From Marivita sp. S6314 (GTDB lineage: Bacteria > Pseudomonadota > Alphaproteobacteria > Rhodobacterales > Rhodobacteraceae), in contig NZ_JALKAO010000004.1 in the NCBI RefSeq assembly GCF_023015985.1, forward strand, positions 248,001-312,000: a stretch of 64,000 nt of DNA. Reading direction: 5' to 3'. Below, piece after piece: positions 17,856-26,307 of the stretch; the first letter of the stretch is position 1, and each line of letters starts with the position of its first letter. Under the pieces are notes generated by a model. That model was given only the letters and a program-made list of their open reading frames with translations, ran no database searches and was not told the DNA's origin. A program made the position numbers and the translations under genes.

Positions 17856-18862
17856 GCGGCCTCTTCAGCCTCATCATCCTCGCCGCCGAATTCGGTGGGT
17901 ACAACTTGGGCGTTGTAGCCTTGTGTCTTCAACCATCGCGCAAATATATCTGTGTAACCATGCGTTGCATATATATTTTCTGCACCAGTTTCCTTGATGG
18001 CTGTCATCAATCCCGGCCAGTCGGCGTGGTCCGAGATCACGAAACCCCGGTCCGCCGCCCGGCGACGACGAACGCCGCGCAGGCGCATCCAGCCCGAGGC
18101 AAACGCGGTCGAGGACGCGCCGAACCGCCGCGACCAGTTTGACCCAAGCGCCGATGGCGGAGCGATGATCAATGCGCCGGGGTGGTCTTTGGGGTTCAGA
18201 TCCGGCGTGACATGCACCGTGTCGGGCAGGTGGTACCCCTGCGCGCGCAAAACGGCATTGGTGTTTTCCACCGCCCCGTGGGTCAGGATCGGTCCGATGT
18301 CGGGGTCGACCATCGACAACAGACGTTGCGCTTTTCCCAGGGAATATGCGCCAAGGATCGTGGCTTTTCCTTCGCCTGCATTGGCGGCCCACCAGGCGTT
18401 CAGATCATGTGCGACATGCGCCTGATCGTCCCATTTAAACACCGGCAGACCAAAGGTGCATTCGGTTATGAAGCTGTGGCACTTGACCGGTTCGAACGGT
18501 TCGGAAATGCCGTCTGGCACCACCTTGTAGTCGCCGGAGGCAACCCAGACCTCGCCCGCGACTTCGACCCGGATCTGGGCAGAGCCGGGCAGGTGGCCTG
18601 CCGGGTGAAACGACACCAAAGCGTCGCCAATTTTACGGGTCTCGCCGAATTTAACGGTTTCGACAGAAATATCACCCAACCTGTGCCGCATGACAGGCGC
18701 GCAGGCCTCGGTACACAGGTAGCGTTTGTGACCGGACCGCGCGTGATCCGCGTGGCCGTGGGTGATCAGCGCGCGGTCTACCGGGCGCCACGGGTCAATG
18801 TAGAAGTCCCCGGCGGCGCAATAGATGCCGCGATCTGTGAAGGAGAGAACCTGATCTGACAT
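17852..18862 (-). CDS. Ligase-associated DNA exonuclease
   Basis: 336-residue MBL/beta-CASP nuclease of the ligase-associated exonuclease family (related to mRNA 3'-end processing factors). The metal motif is HGHADHA near residue 40, followed by PAGHLPGSAQ, DYKVVPDG and SDHADWPG. The ATG at 18862 is used because the frame upstream overlaps the HpcH aldolase on the other strand. It lies just before the DNA ligase in a 4-base overlap, so together they probably prepare and seal DNA ends. Little ribosome-binding sequence is visible, so a short or leaderless message is possible. Confidence 0.92.
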   Translation of the reverse strand: MSDQVLSFTDRGIYCAAGDFYIDPWRPVDRALITHGHADHARSGHKRYLCTEACAPVMRHRLGDISVETVKFGETRKIGDALVSFHPAGHLPGSAQIRVEVAGEVWVASGDYKVVPDGISEPFEPVKCHSFITECTFGLPVFKWDDQAHVAHDLNAWWAANAGEGKATILGAYSLGKAQRLLSMVDPDIGPILTHGAVENTNAVLRAQGYHLPDTVHVTPDLNPKDHPGALIIAPPSALGSNWSRRFGASSTAFASGWMRLRGVRRRRAADRGFVISDHADWPGLMTAIKETGAENIYATHGYTDIFARWLKTQGYNAQVVPTEFGGEDDEAEEAA

Positions 18863-18973
18863 ACAAAACACTATAGGGCCAATAGCGTGTCTCGCCAGAG
18901 GGTTGCCATGGCGCGTGCGGGGCGTAGGGTGACATCGTCTGACCATGACGACCTGACTTCGAGGAGACATCCC

Positions 18974-19744
18974 ATGCAAATCGCCGGATTTCGCCAGCGC
19001 CTGGTATCCCGCATGCCCTTGGCGGGCACGTTCCTGAAAACGCCTGCCTATCAATTGATCGAAGTCCTGGCGCAATCCGAACTGGATTTTGTGTGTCTTG
19101 ATGCGGAACATGCTCCGTTCGACCGCAGTGCGATTGATGCCTGTTGCGCCATGGGCCGCGCGCTTGACTTCCCGATCCTGATCCGGGTCGGTGACGGGTC
19201 CGCGCGCGAAATTCTGCAGGCTCTGGATTGCGGTGCTGTTGGGGTCGTCGTGCCCCATGTTGACAGCGCTGAAAAAGCGGCCGCGGTGGCGCAATCGGCC
19301 CGTTTTGGGCGTGGCGGGCGCGGCTATGCCGGGTCCACGCGATGGGCGGGGTACGCAACTCAGTCGATGCCTGATTTGCTGGCCAAATCCGCCGAAGAAA
19401 CGGTGGTGATGGCACAGATCGAGGAACCGGAAGGCGTTGAAGCCTGCGAGGCCATCGCCGCGACGGACGGGATCGACGCATTGTTTCTTGGACCCGCGGA
19501 TCTGTCCGTGGGGTACGGCCACGACAATCAGGCGTCCGAGGATTTGCTCACTGCGATGGAGAGAGTCGGACGGGCGTCAGAGGCGGCCGGAAAGGCATAT
19601 GTGTCCTGGGTGGCCAATGCGCAGAAAGCGCAGGAATGGTCGAAATACGGCATGAGCTGTTTCTTCATCTCGTCCGAGCATTCCTGGATGCGGGCCGGCG
19701 CAACCGCAGAAGCGCGCGGCGTGCATGAAATCGGAAAGACTTGA
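18974..19744 (+). CDS. HpcH/HpaI aldolase family protein
   Basis: 256-residue class II aldolase (citrate lyase beta-like TIM barrel). Core residues are in CLDAEHAPFD, VVVPHVDSAEKA, AQIEEPEGVEAC and FLGPADLSVGYG. Family members cleave 4-hydroxy-2-oxoacids to pyruvate and an aldehyde using a divalent metal. The ATG follows GAGGAGAC. It is divergent from the exonuclease operon, with about 110 bases between. Substrate is unassigned. Confidence 0.9.
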   Translation: MQIAGFRQRLVSRMPLAGTFLKTPAYQLIEVLAQSELDFVCLDAEHAPFDRSAIDACCAMGRALDFPILIRVGDGSAREILQALDCGAVGVVVPHVDSAEKAAAVAQSARFGRGGRGYAGSTRWAGYATQSMPDLLAKSAEETVVMAQIEEPEGVEACEAIAATDGIDALFLGPADLSVGYGHDNQASEDLLTAMERVGRASEAAGKAYVSWVANAQKAQEWSKYGMSCFFISSEHSWMRAGATAEARGVHEIGKT

Positions 19745-19860
19745 GAGCCGCAGGTCATTGTTGGCCGACCTGCTAAAACCGCGATGACGGCGCAGTGCAC
19801 CGTTCCAGTTGAACAGGATCGTCTCAGACTTTGACGGGAGTCTTGCTCAAAGGACCCGTT

Positions 19861-20796
19861 TCAGCTGACGCTGGAAAACAATGAGATCGCGGAGCCGGTG
19901 ATTTGTCGACGGATGTTGGCGGCTTCCATCAGCACTTCGTGTTCCGCGCCGTCGACCATCAGGAGCTTGCCGCCGCGCCAATGTGTCATGCGCTCGCGGA
20001 TGCGGGTGGTGTCGACGATCTGCTCGTTCGAGCCAACGAAACACAGGGCCGGCATCGCGGGGGATGGCTTGGTGGACAGCGCGTCGCATTCGGCGAGGGC
20101 GGTTTGCAGCCACGTGTAGGATGGGCCGCCCAAACCAAAAAGCGGCTCGGCTTCGACGTGACGGCGCATATAGGCAAACATCTCGGGGTCGGAGGTGAGC
20201 ATATTGCCGTCAAACGGCGCGGCGGTCAGGTAGCTTTCGATGGATGTCCCGGGTGCGAGCCGGTGACCCTGGCCAAGAAGCCCCATCACCCGGGGCAGCG
20301 CCCAAGCCACGGGGCGCAGATAGGCGGCCATCCTGATGCCCCACATCGGTCCGGTGAACACCACCGCGCGCATGTCCGCACCCTGCACCAGCGCCCTCAG
20401 ACCAATGCACCCGCCCATCGAATGTGCGACCATGAACCAGGGTTTGGGCAGGCGCTGCTGTTGGGCAAAACTCCGCATTGCGGACCAGTCTTTCTGAAAA
20501 TCCAGAAACCGGTTTACGTGACCCACCATCGGGTTCGGGCTGAGCCGATCGGCAAGGCCCTGGCTGCGCCAGTCGATGGTCAACGTGTCAAACCCGGCCT
20601 GCACGAAATCCTGCGCAGGGTAGCCATATTTTTCAATATATTCAGAGCGTCCGGGCAGGATAAACACCGTACCCTTGAGCTGTGTGCCCGCCGCATGGCC
20701 AACGCGAATGCGCACCCCGTCCGAGGTGCGCAGCCAGAACGCCTGCGTGTCCGGCCCGTCGGCCAGATCCGCCCTGTAGGGCGCGGGCTCGGTCAT
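19861..20796 (-). CDS. Alpha/beta hydrolase, lysophospholipase-like
   Basis: 311-residue alpha/beta hydrolase like monoacylglycerol lipase/lysophospholipase PldB. Nucleophile Ser lies in VAHSMGGCIG; oxyanion region LPGRSEYIEKYG; the catalytic His is in GAEHEVL. No signal peptide, so cytoplasmic. The start overlaps the stop of the SCP2 protein (TGATG). The pair may act on lipids, but that is inferred. Confidence 0.88.
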   Translation of the reverse strand: MTEPAPYRADLADGPDTQAFWLRTSDGVRIRVGHAAGTQLKGTVFILPGRSEYIEKYGYPAQDFVQAGFDTLTIDWRSQGLADRLSPNPMVGHVNRFLDFQKDWSAMRSFAQQQRLPKPWFMVAHSMGGCIGLRALVQGADMRAVVFTGPMWGIRMAAYLRPVAWALPRVMGLLGQGHRLAPGTSIESYLTAAPFDGNMLTSDPEMFAYMRRHVEAEPLFGLGGPSYTWLQTALAECDALSTKPSPAMPALCFVGSNEQIVDTTRIRERMTHWRGGKLLMVDGAEHEVLMEAANIRRQITGSAISLFSSVS

Positions 20797-21086
20797 CAGG
20801 CCAGCGACGCGGCCAGTTTCATCGCCATGCCCATATCGCCGTCGATGGTCAGGCGGCCGGACATGAAGGCCGATGTCGGGTCAAGCGAGCCGTCGAAAAT
20901 CTCGCGATAGGTGTCTGCATCGGCGTTGAATGTGACGTCCGCATCACCTTCGCCTTCGCGTGCGCCCTCGCTGTCGACGATCATGCTGCCTTCGCCCTCG
21001 ATGTTGAATTGCGCGGTGCCGTCAATGCCCTCGCCCCCCAGCTTTTCGTTCAGGGCTGTCACTGCCTGTGCCACAACATCGCTCAT
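20796..21086 (-). CDS. SCP2 sterol-binding domain protein
   Basis: 96-residue protein that is a single SCP2-type lipid-carrier domain: LNEKLGGEGIDGTAQF, EGEGSMIV, ITFNADADTYREIFDGSLDP-like motif and FMSGRLTIDGDMGMAMKL. Such proteins hold acyl or sterol-like lipids. The ATG at 21086 follows AAGGAGACGAGCG; an upstream in-frame start adds 15 residues without a site. Coupled with the alpha/beta hydrolase. Confidence 0.88.
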   Translation of the reverse strand: MSDVVAQAVTALNEKLGGEGIDGTAQFNIEGEGSMIVDSEGAREGEGDADVTFNADADTYREIFDGSLDPTSAFMSGRLTIDGDMGMAMKLAASLA

Positions 21087-21175
21087 ACGCTCGTCTCCTT
21101 GTGATCGCGCTTTCAAAGTGAAGACTGGCATTGCGCCCGTCTCACGCTAAACTCAGATTGGTTATGAGGTTCAGC

Positions 21176-21730
21176 ATGCGCAATTACAAATCTGCCGTTG
21201 CGGCATTTCTTTTGACGTCGGGTCTTGGTGTCGGCGGGCTTGTCGCCAAGGAAGACGTGGCCGCGTCTTTGCTGCAGGATCTGGCGCAGGCCGAAGATGA
21301 ACGCGCGGCGGACCGGCTTGAACGTCAGGTCCGTCAGGAATGGGCCAAATCCGGGTCCGCGTCCTTGGATCTGCTGCTCAAACGCGGGCAGGACGCGCTG
21401 GATGTGGATGATGTCGAGGCCGCAATGGACCATTTGACAGCATTGACAGACCATGCGCCGGACTTTGCCGAAGGCTGGCATGCGCTGGCACTGGTTTATT
21501 ACCGCGCGGACATGTTTGGCCCGGCGACCGACGCGCTGGAACGCACGTTGGCGCTCAACCCGCAGCATTTCGGTGCGTTGCGGGGGCTTGGCGCGATCCT
21601 TGAGCAGGTGGACAAGCCCGACCTTGCTTATGACGCGTATTCGCGGGTACTGACGCTGAGGCCGCACGATTCCGATGTGATCGAGGCAATGGAGCGGCTG
21701 GAGGGGCGGGTGACGGGCACAAGCCTGTAA
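21176..21730 (+). CDS. Tetratricopeptide repeat protein, exported
   Basis: 184-residue protein with a signal-like start (MRNYKSAVAAFLLTSGLGVGG) then TPR helices (EGWHALALVYYRADMFGPATDALERTLA, FGALRGLGAILEQVDKPD). TPR folds mediate protein binding. The ATG at 21176 has GAGG 7 bases before; an upstream ATG at 21164 lacks a site. It precedes the helicase by 34 bases and may be co-transcribed. Confidence 0.8.
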   Translation: MRNYKSAVAAFLLTSGLGVGGLVAKEDVAASLLQDLAQAEDERAADRLERQVRQEWAKSGSASLDLLLKRGQDALDVDDVEAAMDHLTALTDHAPDFAEGWHALALVYYRADMFGPATDALERTLALNPQHFGALRGLGAILEQVDKPDLAYDAYSRVLTLRPHDSDVIEAMERLEGRVTGTSL

Positions 21731-21763
21731 TTTCCCGAACCGAGGCGAAAAAGGGCAGGCTCA

Positions 21764-24694
21764 ATGGCCGGACAAGCGCGGGTTGCGGCCATTCTTGGCC
21801 CGACCAACACAGGCAAGACGCATTACGCGATTGAACGGATGCTGGGCTATCGCACGGGCATGATCGGCTTGCCGTTGCGGCTGCTGGCGCGCGAAGTGTA
21901 CGACAAGATCGTCGCCGCGCGGGGGCCATCGGTGGTGGCTTTGGTCACCGGGGAAGAACGCATCGTCCCGCCCCGCGCGCAATATTGGGTGTGCACCGTC
22001 GAAGCCATGCCCGAAGGCATGGGCTGTGATTTCGTCGGCATCGACGAGATTCAGCTCTGCGCCGATCCAGAACGCGGACATGTGTTCACCGACCGCCTGT
22101 TGCGGATGCGCGGCCTGCATGAGACGCTGTTTATGGGCTCAGACACGATGCGCGGGCCAATCTCAGAACTGGTGGACGGGGTCGAGTTTGTCCGCCGCGA
22201 ACGGATGAGCCAGCTCACCTATACCGGGTCCAAGAAAATCAGCCGCTTGCAGCCGCGCACGGCGATTGTCGGCTTCTCGGTTGAGAACGTCTACGCCATC
22301 GCCGAGCTTTTGCGCCGTCAGAAGGGCGGGGCGGCTGTTGTCATGGGGGCGCTCAGCCCGCGGACACGCAATGCGCAGGTCGATCTCTACCAGAACGGAG
22401 AGGTGGATTACCTTGTCGCGACCGATGCCATCGGGATGGGTCTGAACCTTGATATCAACCACGTGGCGTTTTCGTCGCTGACGAAATTCGATGGACGGCG
22501 GATGCGGCCGCTCATGCCCAATGAACTGGCACAGATCGCGGGCCGGGCCGGGCGCGGGATGGCCAACGGCACCTTTGGTGTGACGGGCGAGGCCGGGCCG
22601 CTGCATGAAGACGTGGCCGAGGCGATCACAAACCACAGGTTCACGCCGCTCAAGAAACTGAACTGGCGCAGCGCGGATTTGCGGTTTGGCACGATTGACG
22701 CTCTGATTGCGTCGCTTGAAACCGCGCCAAATGATGACCGGTTGGTCAAGGCGCGCGAGGCCGATGATCTTCAGGCGCTCAAGGCGCTGAGTTCGGTAGC
22801 CGAAGTTGTCGCCCGTGCGACAGATCCCGTTTCGGTGCAATTGCTGTGGGATGTCTGCCGGATCCCGGATTTCCGGGGAATCAGCCATGCCGAACATGCC
22901 GGGCTTTTAGAGGTGATCTACGGTCACCTGCACCAGCGCGGCAGCATCCCCGATGACTTCCTCGCGCGGCAGGTGAACCGGATTGACCGGACCGATGGCG
23001 ACATTGACACGCTGTCGAAACGATTGGCGTATATCCGCACATGGACCTACGTGGCGCAACGCAAAGGCTGGGTTGGTGACGAAAGCCATTGGCGCGGCCA
23101 GACACGCGCTGTAGAAGACCGGCTATCGGACGCCTTGCACGAGCGTCTGACCCAACGATTTGTCGACCGGCGCACGTCCGTGCTGTTGCGGCGGTTGAAA
23201 CAGAAGGAGGCCCTCTTGGCCGAAGTGAACGATAAAGGTGAAGTCACCGTCGAAGGCGAATTCGTCGGACGACTTGAAGGGTTCCGGTTCCGTCAGGACA
23301 AGGATGCGACCGGGCAAGAGGCGAAGACATTGAAGACAGCGTCGTTGCAGGCGCTGGCACCGCATTTTCATCTGCGCGCCGACCGGTTCTACAACGCGCC
23401 GGACACCGAGATGGATTTCACCGAACAGGGTGGTCTCATGTGGGGCGATCAGGCGGTGGGCAAACTGGCCGCTGGTGATGATCCACTGAAGCCGCGCGTT
23501 GTTGCGTTTGTCGATGACGAGGCTGGCGCGGATGTGGCCCAAAAGGTCGAACGCCGCCTGCAGCATTTCATCGACCGCAAGATTGCCGCGCTGTTTGAGC
23601 CGCTGATCAACCTTCAGAAAGACGAAACGCTGACCGGCCTTGCGCGTGGATTTGCCTTCCGCATGGTTGAAGGCATGGGCGTTCTGCCGCGTGCCGATGT
23701 CGCGGATGACGTCAAAGCGCTGGATCAGGACGCGCGTGGCATGTTGCGCAAACATGGCATCCGCTTTGGTCAGTTCACGATCTTTATGCCGCTCTTGCTG
23801 AAGCCTGCGCCGACGCGGTTGCGTCTGGTGTTGTGGAGCCTTGCCAAGAATTTTGACGTGTTCCCGGAATCTCCCCCTCCGGGTCTTGTGACAATCCCGA
23901 ACACCCCCGGAACGCCGCCCGAACATCATACAGTGTCCGGATACCGTGCCGCTGGCGACCGTGCGATCCGCATCGACATGCTGGAACGTCTGGCCGATCT
24001 GCTGCGCGCGCAGGACAGCCGGGGCGGGTTCGAAGCCAATCCCGATATGCTCTCGATCACCGGTCTGACCCTTGAACAATTCGCCGATCTTATGGGTGGA
24101 CTGGGCTACAAGGCTGAAAAGGGCGAACGCCAAAAGGTACGCGCTGTGGATGCGGTCGTGCCGGGCGCGGACGCGGCGGTGGCCAAGGAACAGGATGCCG
24201 CCATTGATGGCGCGGTGCCGGTCGAAGACACCCCGGTGATGGACGCCGCGCAAGACGGCGCACCGGGAACAGCGGCAGAATCCGTGACCGAAGACGCAGC
24301 GCAGGTTGCCGATGACGGTGTGGCCCCCATTGCCGAAGAGCCGGTTGAAGCGCCCGCCGAAGGCGGCGTTGATGCCAACTCGGAGACCGAGATCGATCCC
24401 GGCGCAGCACCGGATGCGGCCCTGGCCGTACCGGAACAGGAGGTGTTTTACACCTTCACATGGCGCGGCAACCGCCCCAACCGCCAGGGCACGCGGGACG
24501 GTGGCAAAGGTCGCCGCGAGGGCGGCAAGCCACAGGGCGACCGTCCGCGTGGCAAAGGCAAACCCAAGGGCAAAGGCAAACCGCGCGATGCGGGGCCAAA
24601 GACCTTTGCGTCGAAACCGCCGCGCAAGGAAAAGCAGATCGACCCGGACAACCCGTTTGCAGCAGCCCTGATGGGGCTGAAAGGCAAAGACTGA
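21764..24694 (+). CDS. SUV3-like ATP-dependent helicase
   Basis: 976-residue Superfamily 2 helicase. Walker A is GPTNTGKTHY at residues 9-18, motif II the DEIQ of IDEIQLCADPERGH, and the C-terminal helicase motif QIAGRAGRG. The mitochondrial relative Suv3 unwinds RNA for the degradosome. After about residue 780 a long acidic, alanine-rich linker is followed by a basic K/G/R-rich tail (PRGKGKPKGKG), which could bind nucleic acid. Followed directly by an S4 RNA-binding protein, supporting an RNA role. Activity itself is inferred. Confidence 0.88.
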   Translation: MAGQARVAAILGPTNTGKTHYAIERMLGYRTGMIGLPLRLLAREVYDKIVAARGPSVVALVTGEERIVPPRAQYWVCTVEAMPEGMGCDFVGIDEIQLCADPERGHVFTDRLLRMRGLHETLFMGSDTMRGPISELVDGVEFVRRERMSQLTYTGSKKISRLQPRTAIVGFSVENVYAIAELLRRQKGGAAVVMGALSPRTRNAQVDLYQNGEVDYLVATDAIGMGLNLDINHVAFSSLTKFDGRRMRPLMPNELAQIAGRAGRGMANGTFGVTGEAGPLHEDVAEAITNHRFTPLKKLNWRSADLRFGTIDALIASLETAPNDDRLVKAREADDLQALKALSSVAEVVARATDPVSVQLLWDVCRIPDFRGISHAEHAGLLEVIYGHLHQRGSIPDDFLARQVNRIDRTDGDIDTLSKRLAYIRTWTYVAQRKGWVGDESHWRGQTRAVEDRLSDALHERLTQRFVDRRTSVLLRRLKQKEALLAEVNDKGEVTVEGEFVGRLEGFRFRQDKDATGQEAKTLKTASLQALAPHFHLRADRFYNAPDTEMDFTEQGGLMWGDQAVGKLAAGDDPLKPRVVAFVDDEAGADVAQKVERRLQHFIDRKIAALFEPLINLQKDETLTGLARGFAFRMVEGMGVLPRADVADDVKALDQDARGMLRKHGIRFGQFTIFMPLLLKPAPTRLRLVLWSLAKNFDVFPESPPPGLVTIPNTPGTPPEHHTVSGYRAAGDRAIRIDMLERLADLLRAQDSRGGFEANPDMLSITGLTLEQFADLMGGLGYKAEKGERQKVRAVDAVVPGADAAVAKEQDAAIDGAVPVEDTPVMDAAQDGAPGTAAESVTEDAAQVADDGVAPIAEEPVEAPAEGGVDANSETEIDPGAAPDAALAVPEQEVFYTFTWRGNRPNRQGTRDGGKGRREGGKPQGDRPRGKGKPKGKGKPRDAGPKTFASKPPRKEKQIDPDNPFAAALMGLKGKD

Positions 24695-24695
24695 G

Positions 24696-25076
24696 TTGAC
24701 CGAGCCGACGTTAAAACTGCGCGTGGACAAATGGCTGTGGCACGCGCGGTTTTTCAAGACGCGCAGTCTGGCGGCCAAGGTGGTTTCAGCCGGGAAATTG
24801 CGGGTGAACGGACAGCCGATTTCGAAACCCGCATATGTTGTGACGCCCGAGGATGTGCTGACCTTTCCGCAAGCGCGTGATGTGAGGGTGATCAAGGTTC
24901 TGGCCTTGGGCGAACGGCGTGGACCAGCCCCCGAAGCGCAGGCGCTGTACGAAGATCTGGACCCGCCGAAACCGCGTGAGCCGTCAACGCAAGTGCCTCG
25001 TTTTGAAGGAAAAGGGCGTCCAACTAAGAAAGATCGTCGCGCTTTGGCACAATCGCGGACGGACCTGCTTGAATGA
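24696..25076 (+). CDS. S4 domain RNA-binding protein (HslR-like)
   Basis: 126-residue protein with one S4 RNA-binding domain (LRVDKWLWHARFFKTRSLA ... GKLRVNGQPI) and a basic tail, like HslR/Hsp15, which rescues stalled 50S-peptidyl-tRNA complexes. The start is a TTG one base after the helicase stop; no ATG start precedes it. The region KGRPTKKDRRALAQ is a probable extra RNA-contact tail. Co-transcription with the helicase is likely. Confidence 0.87.
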   Translation: MTEPTLKLRVDKWLWHARFFKTRSLAAKVVSAGKLRVNGQPISKPAYVVTPEDVLTFPQARDVRVIKVLALGERRGPAPEAQALYEDLDPPKPREPSTQVPRFEGKGRPTKKDRRALAQSRTDLLE

Positions 25077-25125
25077 TGCGACGGCGTGGACTAGCTAGCC
25101 TTCAAACGACAAACGGATCCGCCGC

Positions 25126-25464
25126 ATGACCTATATTGTCAATGATGCCTGCATTGCCTGCAAATATACCGACTGTGTTGAGGTTTGCCCCGTAGATTGT
25201 TTCTACGAAGGCGAGAACATGTTGGTCATTCACCCCGACGAATGCATTGACTGCGGTGTGTGCGAACCGGAATGCCCGGCCGACGCCATTCGCCCGGACA
25301 CAGAGCCGGACATGGAAAAATGGGTCGAGTTCAACCGGAAGTATTCGGAAATGTGGCCGGTGATCATCACCAAGAAAGATCCGTTGCCCGACGCGGAAGA
25401 GCGGGATGGCGAAAGCGGAAAACTGGAAAAGTACTTTTCGGAAGCACCCGGCGAAGGTGGATAA
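25126..25464 (+). CDS. fdxA: Ferredoxin FdxA (7Fe-8S type)
   Basis: 112-residue electron carrier. Cluster ligands are in [19 protein letters not shown] and [12 protein letters not shown], the usual spacing for a 3Fe-4S plus 4Fe-4S ferredoxin in Alphaproteobacteria. Followed after 274 bases by carD, the same order as in other Rhodobacterales. The start has little ribosome-binding sequence. Confidence 0.93.
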   Translation: MTYIVNDACIACKYTDCVEVCPVDCFYEGENMLVIHPDECIDCGVCEPECPADAIRPDTEPDMEKWVEFNRKYSEMWPVIITKKDPLPDAEERDGESGKLEKYFSEAPGEGG

Positions 25465-25738
25465 TGATTCGGCATCCGATTCTTGTCCACATGTGTCGAA
25501 AGCCGTAAGTCCCTGAAATTAAATAGATGTTGCGAAATTGGCTGGCCCTACCGTGGGGGGTCGATTCGTGGTATAGTGTCGTCAATGCAAACGACATCTG
25601 TGAGACATCGCCCTGCACAGCGGGGCAGGATTGCTAAAGCAAGCTAATTCTGATCATCGGCAAGAAACGTTCGGAGCTTTGCCTCCGCGCGGTTTTTTTG
25701 TCTGTGATCTCATCGGTGCACGCCAAGGAAGGTTCTGA
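25465..25738 (+). other. Region between fdxA and carD
   Basis: This 274-base stretch holds no convincing open reading frame. It contains a -10-like TATAGT at 25570-25580 and, near its end, a short stem with a T-rich tail (see separate entry), then the carD ribosome site AAGGAAGG. It could carry the carD promoter, a leader or a small RNA; none is proven. Confidence 0.3.
25672..25699 (+). terminator. Stem with T-run before carD (terminator or small-RNA 3' end)
   Basis: CGGAG (25672-25676) and CTCCG (25683-25687) can pair around a CTTTGC loop; a run of seven T's follows five bases later. The gap between stem and T's is wider than in a standard terminator. It would end fdxA transcription or a small RNA before carD. 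Low confidence. Confidence 0.4.
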
Positions 25739-26257
25739 ATGACCAAGTCGAAAAAATCCGAATTCCGCCCGAATGACTATGTCGTCTATCCCGCGCACGG
25801 GGTGGGTCAGATCGTGTCGATCGAAGAGCAGGAGATTGCGGGAATCAATCTCGAACTGTTCGTGATCTCGTTCGAGAAAGACAAGATGACGCTGCGTGTC
25901 CCCACGCACAAGGCCACCGAGATCGGAATGCGGTCGCTTAGCTCTCCGGATGTTGTCAATCAGGCGATGAAAACGCTGAAGGGCAAAGCCAAGGTCAAGC
26001 GCGCGATGTGGTCGCGCCGGGCGCAGGAATACGAACAGAAGATCAATTCGGGCGATCTGATCGCGATTGCCGAAGTGGTGCGCGATTTGCACCGCGCCGA
26101 TGACCAGCGCGAACAAAGCTATTCCGAACGTCAGTTGTACGAAGCCGCGCTTGAGCGTTTGACCCGCGAAATCGCGGCGACTTCGGGTGGGGATGAACTT
26201 GCTGCGGCCAAGCAGGTGACGGATGTTCTGATGTCCCGCGCCCCAGCGGCGGCGTAA
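25739..26257 (+). CDS. carD: CarD family transcription factor
   Basis: 172-residue CarD/CdnL-type protein. The N-terminal Tudor-like RNA-polymerase interaction region shows FRPNDYVVYPAHGVGQI, and the C-terminal DNA-binding helical part has RRAQEYEQKINSGDL and LHRADDQREQSYSERQLYE. CarD stabilises open promoter complexes, for example at rRNA promoters, in Alphaproteobacteria. AAGGAAGG lies before the ATG. A strong terminator follows its stop. Confidence 0.95.
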   Translation: MTKSKKSEFRPNDYVVYPAHGVGQIVSIEEQEIAGINLELFVISFEKDKMTLRVPTHKATEIGMRSLSSPDVVNQAMKTLKGKAKVKRAMWSRRAQEYEQKINSGDLIAIAEVVRDLHRADDQREQSYSERQLYEAALERLTREIAATSGGDELAAAKQVTDVLMSRAPAAA

Positions 26258-26281
26258 CGGCCCTTACAGGTTTCCGAAAAG

Positions 26282-26307
26282 CGGCCCCAATCCGGGGCCG
26301 TTTTTTT
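26282..26307 (+). terminator. Rho-independent terminator after carD
   Basis: CGGCCCC (26282-26288) pairs with GGGGCCG (26294-26300) around an AATCC loop, followed by seven T's. It runs into the stop of the antiporter gene on the other strand at 26306, so the two genes end within a few bases of each other. Confidence 0.85.

Noticed and set aside
18863-19522. N-terminal extension of the exonuclease
   Set aside because: Overlaps the HpcH aldolase on the other strand and lacks a start site; the family begins at 18862.
23123-24895. Long minus-strand frame (~590 residues)
   Set aside because: Antisense to the helicase; follows codon-bias shadow of a GC-rich gene.
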